The position numbers were made by a program, and so were the translations under genes. The notes below the pieces were generated by a model. It searched no databases. It was not told the DNA's origin and saw only the letters and a program-made list of their open reading frames with translations. DNA of 64,000 nt from Lonicera japonica (lineage: Eukaryota > Streptophyta > Magnoliopsida > Dipsacales > Caprifoliaceae), in assembly GCA_021464415.1 (NCBI GenBank), contig JAKCWG010000769.1, positions 124,001 through 188,000 of the forward strand, read 5' to 3'. Of this stretch, positions 1 to 11,493 are shown in pieces. Each line of letters begins with the position of its first letter. Within the stretch, counting starts at the first letter, position 1.

Positions 1-1055
1 GCTTAAAATATAGTTAACAAAAAACAAAATTAAAGCCAAACAATTTTCCCTCTCCCCTCTCAACAACAACATCAAAGCAAAAGCCACCTTCCCTCTCATT
101 CAAACCAAATCGAGTTCCTTTCCCCATCTCTCTTTCCCTCTCTTACGGTGTGAGACCACCCAAAGATTCAAGAAGAAAACAACAACAACAAACATCACGA
201 GTAAAACAGAATCCAAGAACTAGTTCCAAGTAATGTTCATGATCCTCTTTCCATTCCCATAGAAAAAATTTGAAATCCAAGAACTCAGTACTATACTACC
301 GAGACTAACTACAAACACTCAAATCTTATAGGTTAGTTGGTTGAGCCTTGTTCGTACCAAGGAAAACAATATGTTCGGCCAATAATAACCAACTTCAATA
401 TATTACTATCGATTCACTAGGGCCAAATAGGGGTGAATATACTCGGTTCATCATAGCCGAGGAGGTATTCATCTTGTTAAATGTCCAATCATTTTTCTCA
501 GGCCTACTATTTGCAAATTAACTTGGTCACCATTAGCTGAGTGAGGCCTGGATAGACCTAAATTAGTTGTTTTTCTTATCATTTTTCATACTGTTATCAA
601 ATTGAGCCTAATTATTTGATTTCCAAATCATTTTTTTATCAAATGGACTGTGGACTTCGATTGATAATGAGTTGAAAAATTATAACAAAAAGAAAAATTG
701 ACTTTTGTAAAAGAGTAGAAATTGAGTTAAGGTTGTGATATTTCATCATATGCTTATTTTACGAGTACTAACTCTTGTGCACATGCGTTGCACCTAGCTT
801 TAGTGTTCGACAAAGGTTATTAATCTTAGTAATAAAAATGTAAAAAGAAAAAGAAAAAAATTCTATCCAAAGCAAAAGCTTGATAAATATATAATAAATA
901 AACCAAAAACAATAATATCAACTGTAGAATGTTATTTAAAAGAGAATGGTATAATTAATTAGGTCTACTAAAATTGTAGACCATAAAAAAATTATAAAAA
1001 CACTAACCAATATCACTATTATGTTGACCTATTGTTTCATGAAATATGATTCGTT

Positions 1056-1113
<58 letters not shown>

Positions 1114-1290
1114 TGTTCGAAGAGAGAGAACGAACCCTATATATTTCGAGAAACTGGTAATTTGTCTTATGTTTTTTTTATATGGCTTATGCGTGTATAT
1201 ATAAGTTTGTGAATTGAAATTGTTGTTGAAAAAAATTAGGATCTATTGTAAAAGATGTAATATCATTGGAAGAGTAGAAAAACTAAAATA
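1..1290. other. intergenic, AT-rich
   Basis: No gene is supported here. The first 200 bases are CT- and CAA-rich and look like a plant 5' leader, but no open frame follows. A simple (TAA)n run sits at 1056-1112. Confidence 0.6.
1056..1112. repeat. (TAA)n microsatellite, about 19 units
   Basis: Uninterrupted trinucleotide run. The open frame across it encodes only poly-isoleucine and is not a gene. Confidence 0.95.
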
Positions 1291-1299
1291 AGTAGAGTT

Positions 1300-1735
1300 T
1301 AAACTAAATTAATATGATAGCATTGTGAATTTGATTTTGAGTAGAAGATTTTAATTCTATTTTGAGTAGAATAAAAGGAGTAAAAGACATAATTTTGTTT
1401 TATTATTTTTATAATTTTATTTTGAGTAGTATAACATGATTTTCATTAGTTGAGTAATTTGATTCTATTGTGAATTTCATTTTGAGTAAAAGATATAAAA
1501 TCCAAATTTTTTTCATTAGTACTGTAATTTGATACTATTGAGAATTTCATTTTGAGTAAAAGTTATAAAACACGTAATTTTATTTTGAGTAGTACAACTT
1601 GATTTTCATTAGTAGAGTAATTTGATACTTTGTGAATTTTCATTTTGAGTAGAAGACATAAAATACATAATTTTATTTTTAGTACAACATGATTTTCATT
1701 TTGAATAGAAGATTTTAATTTTAGAATAAAAGAGT
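1300..1735. repeat. degenerate tandem repeat, roughly 85-115 bp unit
   Basis: The phrases 'ATTTCATTTTGAGTA', 'GATTTTCATTAGTAGAGTAA' and 'TTTGATACTATTG' recur in the same order about four times, with small insertions and deletions. There is no coding potential. Confidence 0.7.
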
Positions 1736-2145
1736 ATATTTGTCCATACAAAAAAAGGAGAAAACACTTAAGGTTATTCGTGCTTTTATATATATTATAG
1801 ATAGATATATTATTCATTTTTCTTCGTATTTGTGTGGAAAAAAAAATTCCCGCCGCCTAAAAAAAACAAAATCTTTTTATAGAATCCCAAATGTTTAGGT
1901 CTGTTAAACGTGGGATATTGCTTTTCTTATTTCTCTCTTATAGTTTGCTTTGTAAAGCCCATATGAATTAGGCATATGTTTCATTCAATAACTAGCAAGC
2001 TTTTCTCAAGTATTGCAAGAGCATTCAAAGTTCTTTTGATATTTAACAAATCTAATTTGACTTTCCACACAATTTGAGGCCAAAGTCACAATAAAACAAT
2101 GTATCAAATAGATAATCTGAAGTAAATTTCAGTATATGTCTGTTT

Positions 2146-2425
2146 TTATGGAGGTGGAAGTTTGTAAACAGATTGCACTTTTGATTCTAACATAGAAACA
2201 TGTCTATCGAGCCCTGAAATTACGGCTTCGAATTCAGTCACTTGCTGTTCAATTGCGTAGATTTGCGTGACATTTTCGTCGAAATTACCGCTTTCGGAAT
2301 TCAACTGCTCTACAAAAATCCTTAAATCAGAAGCCACATTCCAATTCCCAAAATTCTTTTTACGGTTGTTCAACTCTTATATTCATCTTCTGCAGAAGTT
2401 CCGGCAGATTGTTGGTTCCTTGTTT
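2146..2425 (-). pseudogene. BLOC-1 subunit 2 (BLOS2) fragment, frameshifted
   Basis: Read on the minus strand, residues such as IFVEQL, QVTEFEAVISGLD and SMLESKVQSVY match the C-terminal coiled coil of plant BLOS2, a small subunit of the endosomal BLOC-1 complex. A second stretch just upstream (QGTNN, then ELLQKMN) matches the preceding part of the same protein but is in another frame, and is followed by a TAA, so a frameshift separates the two near 2374. The N-terminal part is missing and a TA microsatellite lies at the broken edge. The frame ends naturally after three prolines. This is a decayed gene fragment rather than a working copy. The family call is from memory of the plant BLOS2 sequence. 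Confidence 0.65.
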
Positions 2426-2570
2426 ACATATATATATATATAACACTCAAAATTATCAATATATACAATTATAGAAAGAGAATATCTACCACTATGGATA
2501 TAGAGAAAAATCTCACGACCATGACGAGAAAGTTCTAATGAAGAAAAATATTTGAAAGAGTATATATATA

Positions 2571-2614
2571 ACATGTGGAGAAAGATTGTGCTACATGTGG
2601 AGAAAGATTGTGCT
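2571..2614. repeat. perfect 22-bp tandem duplication
   Basis: Two identical copies beginning ACATGTGGAGAAAG lie head to tail at 2571-2592 and 2593-2614. They are followed by an unusually GC-rich 75-bp stretch to about 2690 that I cannot assign. Confidence 0.9.
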
Positions 2615-2889
2615 GGGGCGACTTGAGGCCCGCTCCCTAGGATTAGATTCTCGGACCAGCGTAAGCGCTGCCGAGAGAACCTGCCGTACCAAAAACAATT
2701 TCTTATCTTAACTCACTTTCATTTCTGTTCATACAAACTCGTTTCTCAAATTATCTTAGTGGGTTGGGCTTAAAATTTATGCCACCTACAAAAGGCAAAA
2801 AATAATACGGTAATGACACATTTAATTACCATAAATATTAACAAGCATGAAAAATAGCATTAATTGCATCGGATTTTACATATGTACGC

Positions 2890-3150
2890 ATATCATGAAT
2901 TTTTTTCATGGAATTTGGTGGAGATTATCTCTATAACGAGTAGATCATCTCCATCAAATTTCATAAAAAAAATCAATCAAGAAGTGAGTTAACTGAAAAA
3001 TAGATATATATGCGTGTTTTTGGACGTTGAAAGTTTATATTTTTAGTTAACCCACTTCCCATTTGATTTTTTTGATGAAATTTGGTGAAGATAATCTACT
3101 CGTTATAAAGATCATTCTTACTAAGTTTCATGAAAAAATTCACATGTTTA
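2890..3150. mobile_element. fold-back / TIR MITE
   Basis: Arms of about 80 bp at 2893-2975 and 3062-3148 are inverted copies. Both contain the phrase ATAACGAGTAGAT or its complement and an AAATTTCAT-type segment. The loop is about 85 bp and there is no coding content. The superfamily cannot be set because target duplications are not clear. Confidence 0.65.
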
Positions 3151-3613
3151 TCCCTTGAAATAGACGGTACTTAAGTTAACTTAAGGACGGTCTTTAAGAG
3201 AAGAAAACTATATATATATATACTACAACATATATATTTTGTAGATACAAATTATCTACCACCATGACTTGTTTCCTATTTTACCAATTATATTTTTGTT
3301 TATCTTTATTAGTTTCATTGATCAATACCAAGTTTCTTTACAAAATTTTAATTAAAGTTTCACTGCAAATTTGAAGTATAATTTACAAATTTTATTAAAA
3401 GCTAGCAATTAACTTTTTAATAATTTTAAAAAATAAACAATTTATTACGTTTTTAAATATTTAAAACTCTTCCATTAAATATTCTCATACAAAAAAAAAA
3501 CCGATAAGATAAAAGAGACCTGTATCAGTATTAACCACCAGCAAATGATCATTGAGATGATCATTGATTTCGACTGGGAGCTAAAATATTTGGTGGCCAG
3601 CTGTAAAAAAAAG

Positions 3614-3869
3614 TACTCCCTCCGTCCCAAATTGCTGGTCCTTCTTTCTTTTTTTAGATGTCCCAAATTAAATGTCCACTTTCCATAAAAGAAAAATATA
3701 TACCTATTTTGTTCTTTTGCACTTTCACTTTTAAAGTAAAAGTTTTGAATAAAGTAAAAGGTAAAAAAGAAAAGTCAATGTAAATTAAGCAAAAAGTATA
3801 ATGATTATATTGAGTCTTTAATAAGTTGGATTTCCCAAATAGGACCAGCAATTTGGGACGGAGGAAGTA
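3614..3869. mobile_element. Stowaway-like (Tc1/mariner) MITE
   Basis: It begins TACTCCCTCCGTCCCAAATT and ends with the inverted counterpart AATTTGGGACGGAGGAAGTA. CTCCCTCCGTCCC is the classical Stowaway terminus, and TA flanks both ends as expected for this superfamily. It is 256 bp long and the interior is AT-rich and non-coding. Confidence 0.85.
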
Positions 3870-4914
3870 TCAATCTAAAAAAAATAAAAAAAATAAAAAT
3901 AGATAAAAGAGACCCGTAATAATCCCGTTACATTCAAATGACGCTAATAATCCCGGTAATTAACTTGCACATACCAGATGCTACAAGTGAAAATTAGCTG
4001 AGACTGAGAGCTGAGCACAAAGAGTGAGTTTTTGGGTAATTCGCTCCAAAAACAACTTCTCCACTCACTATTATTATTATTATTATTATTATTATTGCCT
4101 CTTGCACTCATTCCTAACCAGGTTTCCTCCCAATTTGTCTAAAATTTGTTAATTTATTCTCTCATTGAAAAACACAATTGTTTGCCTTTATTTAATCTCC
4201 AATTTCTTGCTCCTATAGCAATACATATATCAAAATTTTACTCTTGAATTGGTACAGCAATTGCAATTGTAAGGGATATCCAAATTGGGCATATGAAGTT
4301 TCTGTTTTGTCTTATCTTTTCTTTTCTTTTCTTTATACCTAATTTATTGTTCTATGTTTGAAGGGTGGGTTCAAAGTGATCGATAAACTTATTACTGTCT
4401 GTAACTTTTTGCCCTCTTCCTTATTGCAAACGTACACAATCAATTACTCAACGATTTTTTTTGTTTATTAATGATGGTAGTTGATTGATACAGGTTCTAC
4501 ATTTCGCAGGTTAAAATAATATAACAATTTGACCTATAAATTAAATTAAATAGGTTGCCATCTCCCTTTTCGTGTTAACTACGTGTGTAATCACCGTTTC
4601 GTTCGGCACAAATTTTTACGTGAGAGAGAAGCACTTGTTTCCTTTGGTTGGCATGAAATACGCGTTGTGGAGTTTGCACTATGATTTTAGTTGCTTGGAT
4701 ATAAGTCAAGAGTTTAATGTCAAAATAGCACAACACGTTGATTGACGTATAAACTGAACAACTTGCTTGTGAATAAGATATATATTAGTCCTTGTAAGTG
4801 ACTTATTACAACATTCATTCATAATGGGTATATTAGGTAGGATAATTAGCATAAATTTTTCCCCTTTGTGCTTATGCATAATGTTCACTCCCCATTTAAA
4901 GATTATTGCGCATT
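3870..4914. other. intergenic, AT-rich, with a (TTA)n run
   Basis: A (TTA)n microsatellite lies at 4070-4096. No gene, RNA gene or element boundary was found in this stretch. Confidence 0.55.
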
Positions 4915-4916
4915 TC

Positions 4917-5242
4917 AAAATGTATATGCAGATCACAATGATGCTCCCTTTTGGAAAATTTTCTATTTGTTGCATTGATAAAGTTTAAACCTTAAAGTCG
5001 ATTGTTGTTTCATTGATGCCTTCATTTTTTTATAGAAAACCAAAGATTTCATTAACCAATTGAAAAGATACAAAGGCAAATACAATATCAAAAAGCTAGA
5101 GAGCAGAGGATAAGACACCAAAAATGTATGTGCAGATCATTTTAAGCGTGATATATATGCTCCGTTTTGGAAAATTTTATATTCGTCGCATAAATCAAAG
5201 TTTAAACCTTAAAGTCGATTGATGCTTCATTAAGGCATCCAT
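4917..5242. repeat. direct duplication of about 115 bp enclosing an L1 3' tail
   Basis: Copies at about 4917-5032 and 5120-5242 share the phrases ATGCAGATCA, TTTTGGAAAATTTT and AGTTTAAACCTTAAAGTCGA. Between them, at 5026-5100, is a T-run followed by a segment whose minus strand reads like the 3' end of a plant L1 LINE (ATGAAATCTTTGGTTTTC then A-run). The duplicated flank is far longer than a normal L1 target-site duplication. Confidence 0.55.
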
Positions 5243-6002
5243 TGGTGCCCCCCTTTGCTTAACTTTGTGGATGGTAGTTCTATGTGCTTGTTCGTGTTTT
5301 TTTGTTGGTTGGAAAGCCTTTCTTTTGGTTTGCGTGGTCCACTCTTCAAGTAACGGTCTAATGTTGCTGGGGCTTTATGTTTGTTTGAAGTTTTTGTTGC
5401 TCATTTACTTTTATTTTATTTTATTTAGATCATTTTCTAAGAAAATTGTACACAAGTAAGATTCTAGTGCAGGTTAATAATCTGATATTCTCCTATAAAG
5501 GTAACTATTGGCGATAACTGAGCTGTGAAATTTTCTAATACTGATTTTATCTTTGAGTAACCTATTCTTGGAGCTCCAAACCATTAATTAATGCTAATTC
5601 ATTGCATATTGACCAACTTTTTGAATACATATACATATAATTTGGGGATTCCTGGGTTCTCTTGAATGTGGCATAAACCTTTCTGTTGTTTTAATTAGAA
5701 TAATGACTTATTTTTCTTTTTTCTTTTTTTAAACCTCTAACCCCAAACTAGGGCATTAGAGTATTATCATTCCAAAAACAAAAATATAATTAGAGGGAGG
5801 TGACCGAAACCCACCTCCAAGGCTTAAACAATAGAGGCTTGAAGACATTAACAAACTTACAAAAGAATGTAAGGTGGGTTGTCTTGTGGACTAGGAGCCA
5901 AATTTTGCAGTCCATAAAGCAATACCAATACATCAAAAAAATATGAGCAAAAAAGTTGATTTAGCAGACACACCAACCTTTGATGTTCCAATACTGAATA
6001 TT
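5243..6002. other. unassigned intergenic sequence
   Basis: No coding frame is supported. A polypyrimidine stretch at 5705-5735 precedes a moderately GC-rich segment (5740-5960) that looks like transposon or gene-fragment debris, but I cannot name it. Confidence 0.35.
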
Positions 6003-6297
6003 CATTAAAAAATTGTTACACTTGCAGCTTCAGCTGCTTCTCTTTTACTAATGGCTTCTTCAATTTGTTTGAGCTCACACTCAGTGAAATCTTCATCAGT
6101 AGGATTGTTGGACTTGGTTATTTAGAGATTCCTTTTGCTGCCTTCTCTAATAGCTGCTTTCTTCATCCTTTTCTGCTTAGCTTTGGACATGTAAACCTTT
6201 ATATTATAACTGTTTGAAATGGCAGCTTCAAATTGAGCATCTGCAATGGTTTCCCATGATTGAATAGGATCTTCATCAACATAATTATGCCCAATGT
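6003..6297 (-). pseudogene. unrecognised coding-like fragment
   Basis: The minus-strand frame is highly charged (SKAKQKRMKKAAIREGSK, then a stop at 6122, then DEDFTECELKQIEEA and SKREAAEAAS). It stays protein-like on both sides of the stop, which suggests an exon of a real protein that has acquired a nonsense codon. The open frame continues upstream only into a GC-rich fold-back repeat. I do not recognise the family. Confidence 0.3.
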
Positions 6298-6456
6298 TTA
6301 AAAAGGCGTTCGAGGCGTATGCCTCGAGGTGCGCCTCAAGGCGAGGCCCCGATAAAGGCACTCTGAGGCGTATTTTTTGGGGTAAAAATGAGGCCAATGC
6401 CTCACTGGTTTGATGCGCACATGAGGCATACGCTTTGAGGCGTTAAGGCATTAATA
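6298..6456. repeat. compact GC-rich fold-back repeat
   Basis: Built from overlapping copies of GGCGTATGCCTC and its complement in both orientations (AGGCGTTCGAGGCG at the left, GAGGCATACGC and GAGGCGTTAAGGC at the right). It stands out against the AT-rich surroundings. Likely a small MITE; termini unresolved. Confidence 0.5.
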
Positions 6457-6696
6457 TTGTGTTAAACCCTAGATTTAAACAGCCAAAAAGAGAGAAGGAG
6501 AAAAACGGTGAGCATAAAGGGAGAATAGGTGAGACGAGGACGTGAAGATAGTAAAGGAGAAGAAATTTGGAGGAGAAAAATGAAGCTTACTTGGAAATAT
6601 GGTCAACGGCAGCGGCGGAAAAAAACCCTAAAGTGGGAAAGAAGGAAGAAATATGATGGCAAAGAAAATAAAAAACAGCGTGATATTTTCCCCTTA

Positions 6697-7534
6697 TGGC
6701 TCGTTTGGTTCGAGTTTGAGGAATGGAATTGGCATTTTAGATGCCAGGAAACCTTTATTCCTGGCATCCTTTATTGGATTCCATTAATGCTCGTTTGGTT
6801 GGAGTTTTAGGAATGAACTCGGCAAATTATTTTTTTTAATTTTCTGGATTTTTTTTTCATTTACCGGGAAAAACATTTTTTTTTCATTTTCTGGGGAAAA
6901 ATAATTTTTTTCATTTTCTGGAAAAAAAATATTTTTTTCACTTTCTGGAAAAAAAAAAAAAATTTCACTTTCTGGGGAAAAAATATTTTTTTTTATTTTC
7001 TGGGAATTTTTTTTTTCTTTTTCTGGGAAAAAATAATATTTTTAATTTTCTAGGAAATTTGTTTTTTTTTCATTTTCTGGAAAAAAAATAATGTTTTTCA
7101 CTTTCTGGGGGAAAAATAATATTTTTTATTTTTTGGGAAATTATTTTTTTTTCATTTTCTGGGAAAAAAATAATTTTTTTTCATTTTTTGGGAAAAAAGA
7201 ATTTTTTTCATTTTCTGGAAAAAAAAATTTCACTTTCTGGGAAAAAAATATTTTTGAAAATTTTCTGGAATTTTTTTTTTCATTTTCTGGAAAAAAATAA
7301 TTTTTTTTCATTTTCTGAAAAAAAAAACAATTTTTGGAAAAAAAAAAAGATTCCTCAAATTGGGAATCCAAGATTCCTCCCAATTTATAAGGGAATAGAT
7401 TTTGGCAAAATGGGGGAATTTAGGATTCCTAGGAATCCTAAATTCCTAGCTAAAACTCCAACCAAACAAAATAATCCTCATGGAATGGAATTTAGGATTC
7501 CAGGAATTCTCAAAAACTCCAACCAAACGAGCCC
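6697..7534. mobile_element. PIF/Harbinger-like (Tourist-type) non-autonomous element
   Basis: The left end TGGCTCGTTTGGTTCGAGTT and the right end, read on the minus strand, GGGCTCGTTTGGTTGGAGTT are inverted copies. The 3-bp duplication TTA flanks both sides (6694-6696 and 7535-7537), which is the PIF/Harbinger signature. Subterminal copies of ATTCCTGG and GGAATCC add to the inverted symmetry. No transposase is present. The centre is filled by a satellite (see next entry). Confidence 0.75.
6823..7345. repeat. T-run / CATTTTCTGGG / A-run satellite inside the Harbinger-like element
   Basis: About 16-17 head-to-tail units of 28-35 bp, each a T-run, then CATTTTCTGG or CACTTTCTGG, then an A-run. 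Each unit is self-complementary at its ends and can form a small hairpin. All frames across it are low complexity and non-coding. Confidence 0.85.
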
Positions 7535-7537
7535 TTA

Positions 7538-7900
7538 GTATATTTGTCCTTCTTCCTTTGGGACCCACCTCCAATTCTTACCGCAAAAAACCCTCGGTCC
7601 TTTTTCCCTTTTACCCCAAAATATTAGAATTTTTTTTTCAAATTTTTTTTTTATAAATTGTTTGGGATTAAAGAAGTTCTATATAGGCATTGATATTTTG
7701 GTGTGATGCATTAGATTAATTGAATTTTATGTAGTAACATGATATTTGCTTCTTTGGTGTGATGATTTGAGATTGTTCTTGTAGAAAACACATTTTATTA
7801 TTTCCAGATTCTTTAATGATTTACTAGCTATCTTTATGTGGTAACATGATATTTGCTTCTTGAGGATTGCACTCATATGACGCGGATTTTTCTTTTAAAA
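7538..7900. other. intergenic, AT-rich
   Basis: Contains a 22-bp phrase (GTAACATGATATTTGCTTCTT) twice, at about 7733 and 7840. Nothing else is supported. Confidence 0.5.
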
Positions 7901-7924
7901 AACAAATCTGATGTGAGTCTTGTG

Positions 7925-8540
7925 TTTTAAAATTTTTTCAATAGGGTCAAGACACAATTTGGAGTGGGAATTAAACGGTTTTCATCCAACAATGCCAAAG
8001 ATTATTAGTTCTCTCTCCATTCTTTCAACAACATGGCATCATTCATAAGTCCTCTTGTGTTAGCACTCCCCAACAAAATGGAGTGGCTAAACGGAAAAAT
8101 GGTCATCTTTTAGCAGTTATCCGAGCCTTTCTTTTCCAAAAACATGTTCTAAAATATTATTGGGGAGAAGCCGTGTTAACTGCAGCTCACATCATAAATA
8201 GACTTCCCACAACGGTGCTTGATTTGCAGAGTCATGCACACGTCTTTGCAAAGTTCTATCCCAATGTCACCAACAACCTTATACCCAAAATATTTGGTTA
8301 TGTTGCATTTGTTCATGTTCATTCCCACCATAGGAGCAAACTTGATCCAAGGGCTCTTTAATATGTTTTCGTTGGTTACTCGTCAACACAAAAGGGCTAT
8401 AAGTGTTATCATCCTCCCACACGAAAATTTCATGTGTCTGCCGATGTCACCTTCGTCGAGGATAATCAATATTTTCACGATCCTTATCTTCAGAATGAGA
8501 TATCATTCATGGAAGATAAGGATAATAGTCGTTTCTTCTT
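7925..8540 (+). pseudogene. Ty1/copia integrase remnant
   Basis: The frame reads through the copia integrase core: TQFGVGIKRF, HGIIHKSSCVSTPQQNGVA, YYWGEAVLTAAHIINRLP and VFVGYSSTQKGYKCYHP, the last being the conserved region after the core. Two catalytic positions are lost. The second Asp of the family (normally in an SDNA-type motif) reads SNNA, and the Glu of the GVAERK-type motif reads GVAKRK. There is a TAG near 8007 and a TAA at 8359-8361, so it cannot make an active integrase. It lies immediately upstream of an RT remnant in the order expected for copia pol. Confidence 0.85.
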
Positions 8541-8807
8541 GAGTTACCTGTGTCTACGGCATCCTTATATGTTCTTGTTCCTGCTCTTGTTCTTGTCCCA
8601 GTCTAGTTCGAGTCCATCCCTGCCAATTCTTCTGTCCCTCCAGTCGAGAGTGATCTTGCCATCTTGTCAGCCGAGAGTGATCTACCTTCCAGTCCCGTAA
8701 CCCATAAAGTAAATCACACTCATCTTGAGACATTTGCTTAGGTTTATTCAAGAAAGAAAGGGCCATTCTCTTAACTGGTGCAAGTACAATAGTCTGACCC
8801 AAACCCC

Positions 8808-9545
8808 ATGACTGTTAAGGTAAGTACTCCACCCACTACTCCCAATTCTAATATTCTAGATATCCAAAAAGAAACTGACCTTGACATACCGATAGCTCTT
8901 AGAAAAGGAACTTGGACTTGTACACAACACCCCTTGTACCTTTTCATATCCTACAAAAAGCTATCTCATAATCATAAGGCCTTTCTCACTAGCCTTAACA
9001 GCATTGCCATTCCTAAAACATTATCCGAGGCACTAGAAGATGAGAATTGGAGGAATGCCATGAAAGTGGAGATGGAAGCCCTAGAAAAAAAAACAAGACA
9101 TGGGATTTGGTGAAATTGCCGGAAGAAAAAAAATCAATTTGGTGTAGATGGGTCTTTACAGTGAAATATAAGTCCAATGGCTCATTAGAGAGGTATAAGG
9201 TGAGAATGGTTGCCGAAGGTTATATTCAGACCTACAGCATAGATTACCTTGAGACATTTGCACCTATTGCGAAGATGAACACGGTGAGAGTATTATTGTC
9301 ATTGGCAACCAACTTTGGATGGAAATTGCAGCAATTTGATGTTAAAAATGCCTTCTTACATGGTCATCTTGAAGAAAAAATCTATATGGAAGTTCCTCCG
9401 GGTTTCAACTCTACTAATGAAAAACAAGTAGTATGTAGATTGAAGAAGGCATTGTATGGACTCAAACAATCTCCGAGAGTTTGGTTTGGAAGGTATACCA
9501 AAGTTATGCTAAGCCTTGGATTCAGACAGAGTCAAGTTTTTCAGG
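8808..9545 (+). pseudogene. Ty1/copia reverse transcriptase remnant, 3'-truncated
   Basis: From LSEALEDENWRNAM the frame leads into WVFTVKYKSNGSLERYK, DYLETFAPIAKMNTVR, QFDVKNAFLHGHLEEKIYME and LYGLKQSPRVW, the ordered motifs of copia RT. The first catalytic Asp is present in FDVKNAFLHG. A frameshift occurs at an A-run near 9085. The reading ends abruptly after a GFRQSQ motif at about 9535, before the YVDD box and RNase H, so the element was cut there. No LTRs were found on either side. Confidence 0.9.
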
Positions 9546-9580
9546 TTGTAATCTTAATCCATCCTAAACCAATATCCTAA

Positions 9581-11493
9581 ATTTTAATTGATATATTGAC
9601 TTATCTGTAACATTTAAAGAAGAATGTATTTACTTTTGCTAGTGAGATCACAAGGTGCAACTTTATCACTTAAAGTCGTGGTACAAAGGTTAAAAAGGTT
9701 ATTATTGAACACAAGTATCAGTTTTTGTCTGGTGTACAATTGTATATAAGCAATAAAAAGTATAAATGATTGGAAGTTGTCTGGGGACGTTTATATGTTT
9801 CAAGAAAAATCATTCACAGAAAATATTTTCATATTTGTTCTAAAGACTTTTAAGTAAATGGATTGTTTAAGTCATGATGGGATTAATGGGTGTTCATTGG
9901 ATGTTTGGCCTTACATGGTTTAGGTCTAATGTTTTTGAAGATTAATATCCAGATACGATAAGCAATAAAGGTATAAAATTTTATTATTCATTATAAATTC
10001 TCCAATATGAGATTTTTTATTATGTCTTTAATCTTTGTGCTTGTGAGCTCCAAAATTTTAAAATGGTCATGGCCGAATGCGCTGCTGTGAAAAATTAATA
10101 AGTTAAAATAGAAAAAAAATGCTTTCAGTGATGCTCTTTATCATCCTAGTCTTCTTCCATTTCATTAGATATTTATATTTTTAGGTTGATAATTTAAATC
10201 TTGCTATTGATGATCTTATTGAATATGTATATGGGCTAAAGATGCAATCATTTACAGTATTAATGCGATAAAAAGGGAACCTACTCAAAAGGAATTATTT
10301 TGAGCTTTCAACAATGACTAAATTTTGTTTTGGCTCGTACATGCCTTATATTTGTTTTCTATACATTAAGGTTATGTATTGCATTTTTGGTATGGTTAAA
10401 TGAAAGATCCTAGTTGAGCGATTTGGTTCGATAAAGGATGTTTATCTACCGAAGAATTACTATACCGAGTATGCTTATATGTTTTTGCATATGCATCAGT
10501 TTTCTGCATACACGTTATAATGGCCTTTTTATATCACTATACATCTTAAATCCATTTTGTTGCTTACTTAGAGTCGCAAAAACATAGGCCCAAGAAGATT
10601 TTAATGCTAAATATTGGTTATGTTTTTGTATACCGGACAACATTTCAAAATCTTTATCTACGATTCCCATTTTAAGATTTTGATGCTAAATATTGGTTAT
10701 GTTCTAGACAGCATTTAATTTCATTACCTGGTACATGCAAACCATTACCTCCTGGAGAATAAAGAGTACAAGAATAATTTCCAAAATGAAAAAGTATCTT
10801 TATTATGTATTTTTGAAACAACTGTATATGCAATCACAATGTTAAACACACTTTTCAATTACCCATGCAGTGCATTAACTCCATGAGTGATTATACAAAT
10901 TCTCGTAGTAGTAATCAGATTCGAAGTAAATTCCCATAATTTATCCATGCAGTACATTAACTCTTTTAATGAAAACTTAATTAAAAAAAAGGAAAAAAAA
11001 AAAAGTACATGAAAAAATTTAGGCAGAAATTCTCATCAAACTTCTCGGTCAAACTAGGGCATTTTTATATAGATTTAGATTAGATTTAATTTGTCTATGT
11101 CATTGCAAGAGTTTTGAATGCCGTCGCACTAAAATGACGCAAAACCTCTGACTCTCTTTACTTTACGAGTGTAGCGTAGGTAAAATTATATTCATTGATT
11201 TGAAGTTTTTAGAGAGAAATAATTAGACGTTTTTCAATAGTTCGAGGAAGTCTTATCTTTTTTCCAGAGTACCACTATTTATATATCTTTTGTATGTTGC
11301 CGGCTTCACTGGCTTTTTTCTTTCTTTTCTGAAAAGCTTCTTGTAGCATTGTTGGTTTACATTATCTTCTTGTGCTTCAGAACTTAATAATAACACGAGT
11401 TATGCAATCGTGCTGCGGGCACAAGTTACCCCTAGTTAATTATATCAAATCCATATTGCTAACACTAACTTCTATTCTTTTGTTAGTGAACAA
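9581..11493. other. intergenic region upstream of the PPR gene
   Basis: AT-rich, with no open gene. It contains one SR-factor-like exon fragment (separate entry). Just before the PPR start, a pyrimidine-rich stretch ending TTTTGTTAG at 11487 resembles a splice acceptor, so a 5' UTR intron is possible. Confidence 0.5.
10405..10475 (+). pseudogene. SC35-like (SCL) splicing-factor RRM exon fragment
   Basis: A short frame reads RFGSIKDVYLPKNYYTE, which matches the RNP-2-adjacent part of the RRM in plant SCL30/SCL33-type SR proteins. It is preceded by AAATGAAAG, an acceptor-like border, and followed by a GTATGC donor-like border. No neighbouring exon of the family was found, so this is probably a captured or relic exon. 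A chance match cannot be excluded because it is so short. Confidence 0.4.

Noticed and set aside
1021..1212. Small ORF with a long Ile run
   Set aside because: Produced by the (TAA)n microsatellite.
7091..7538. Phe-rich open frames on both strands
   Set aside because: They are translations of the T-run / CATTTTCTGG / A-run satellite and have no codon structure.
8554..8802. Minus-strand ORF with EQEQEQE run
   Set aside because: It is antisense to copia pol-derived sequence and built on a CTTGTTC-type repeat.
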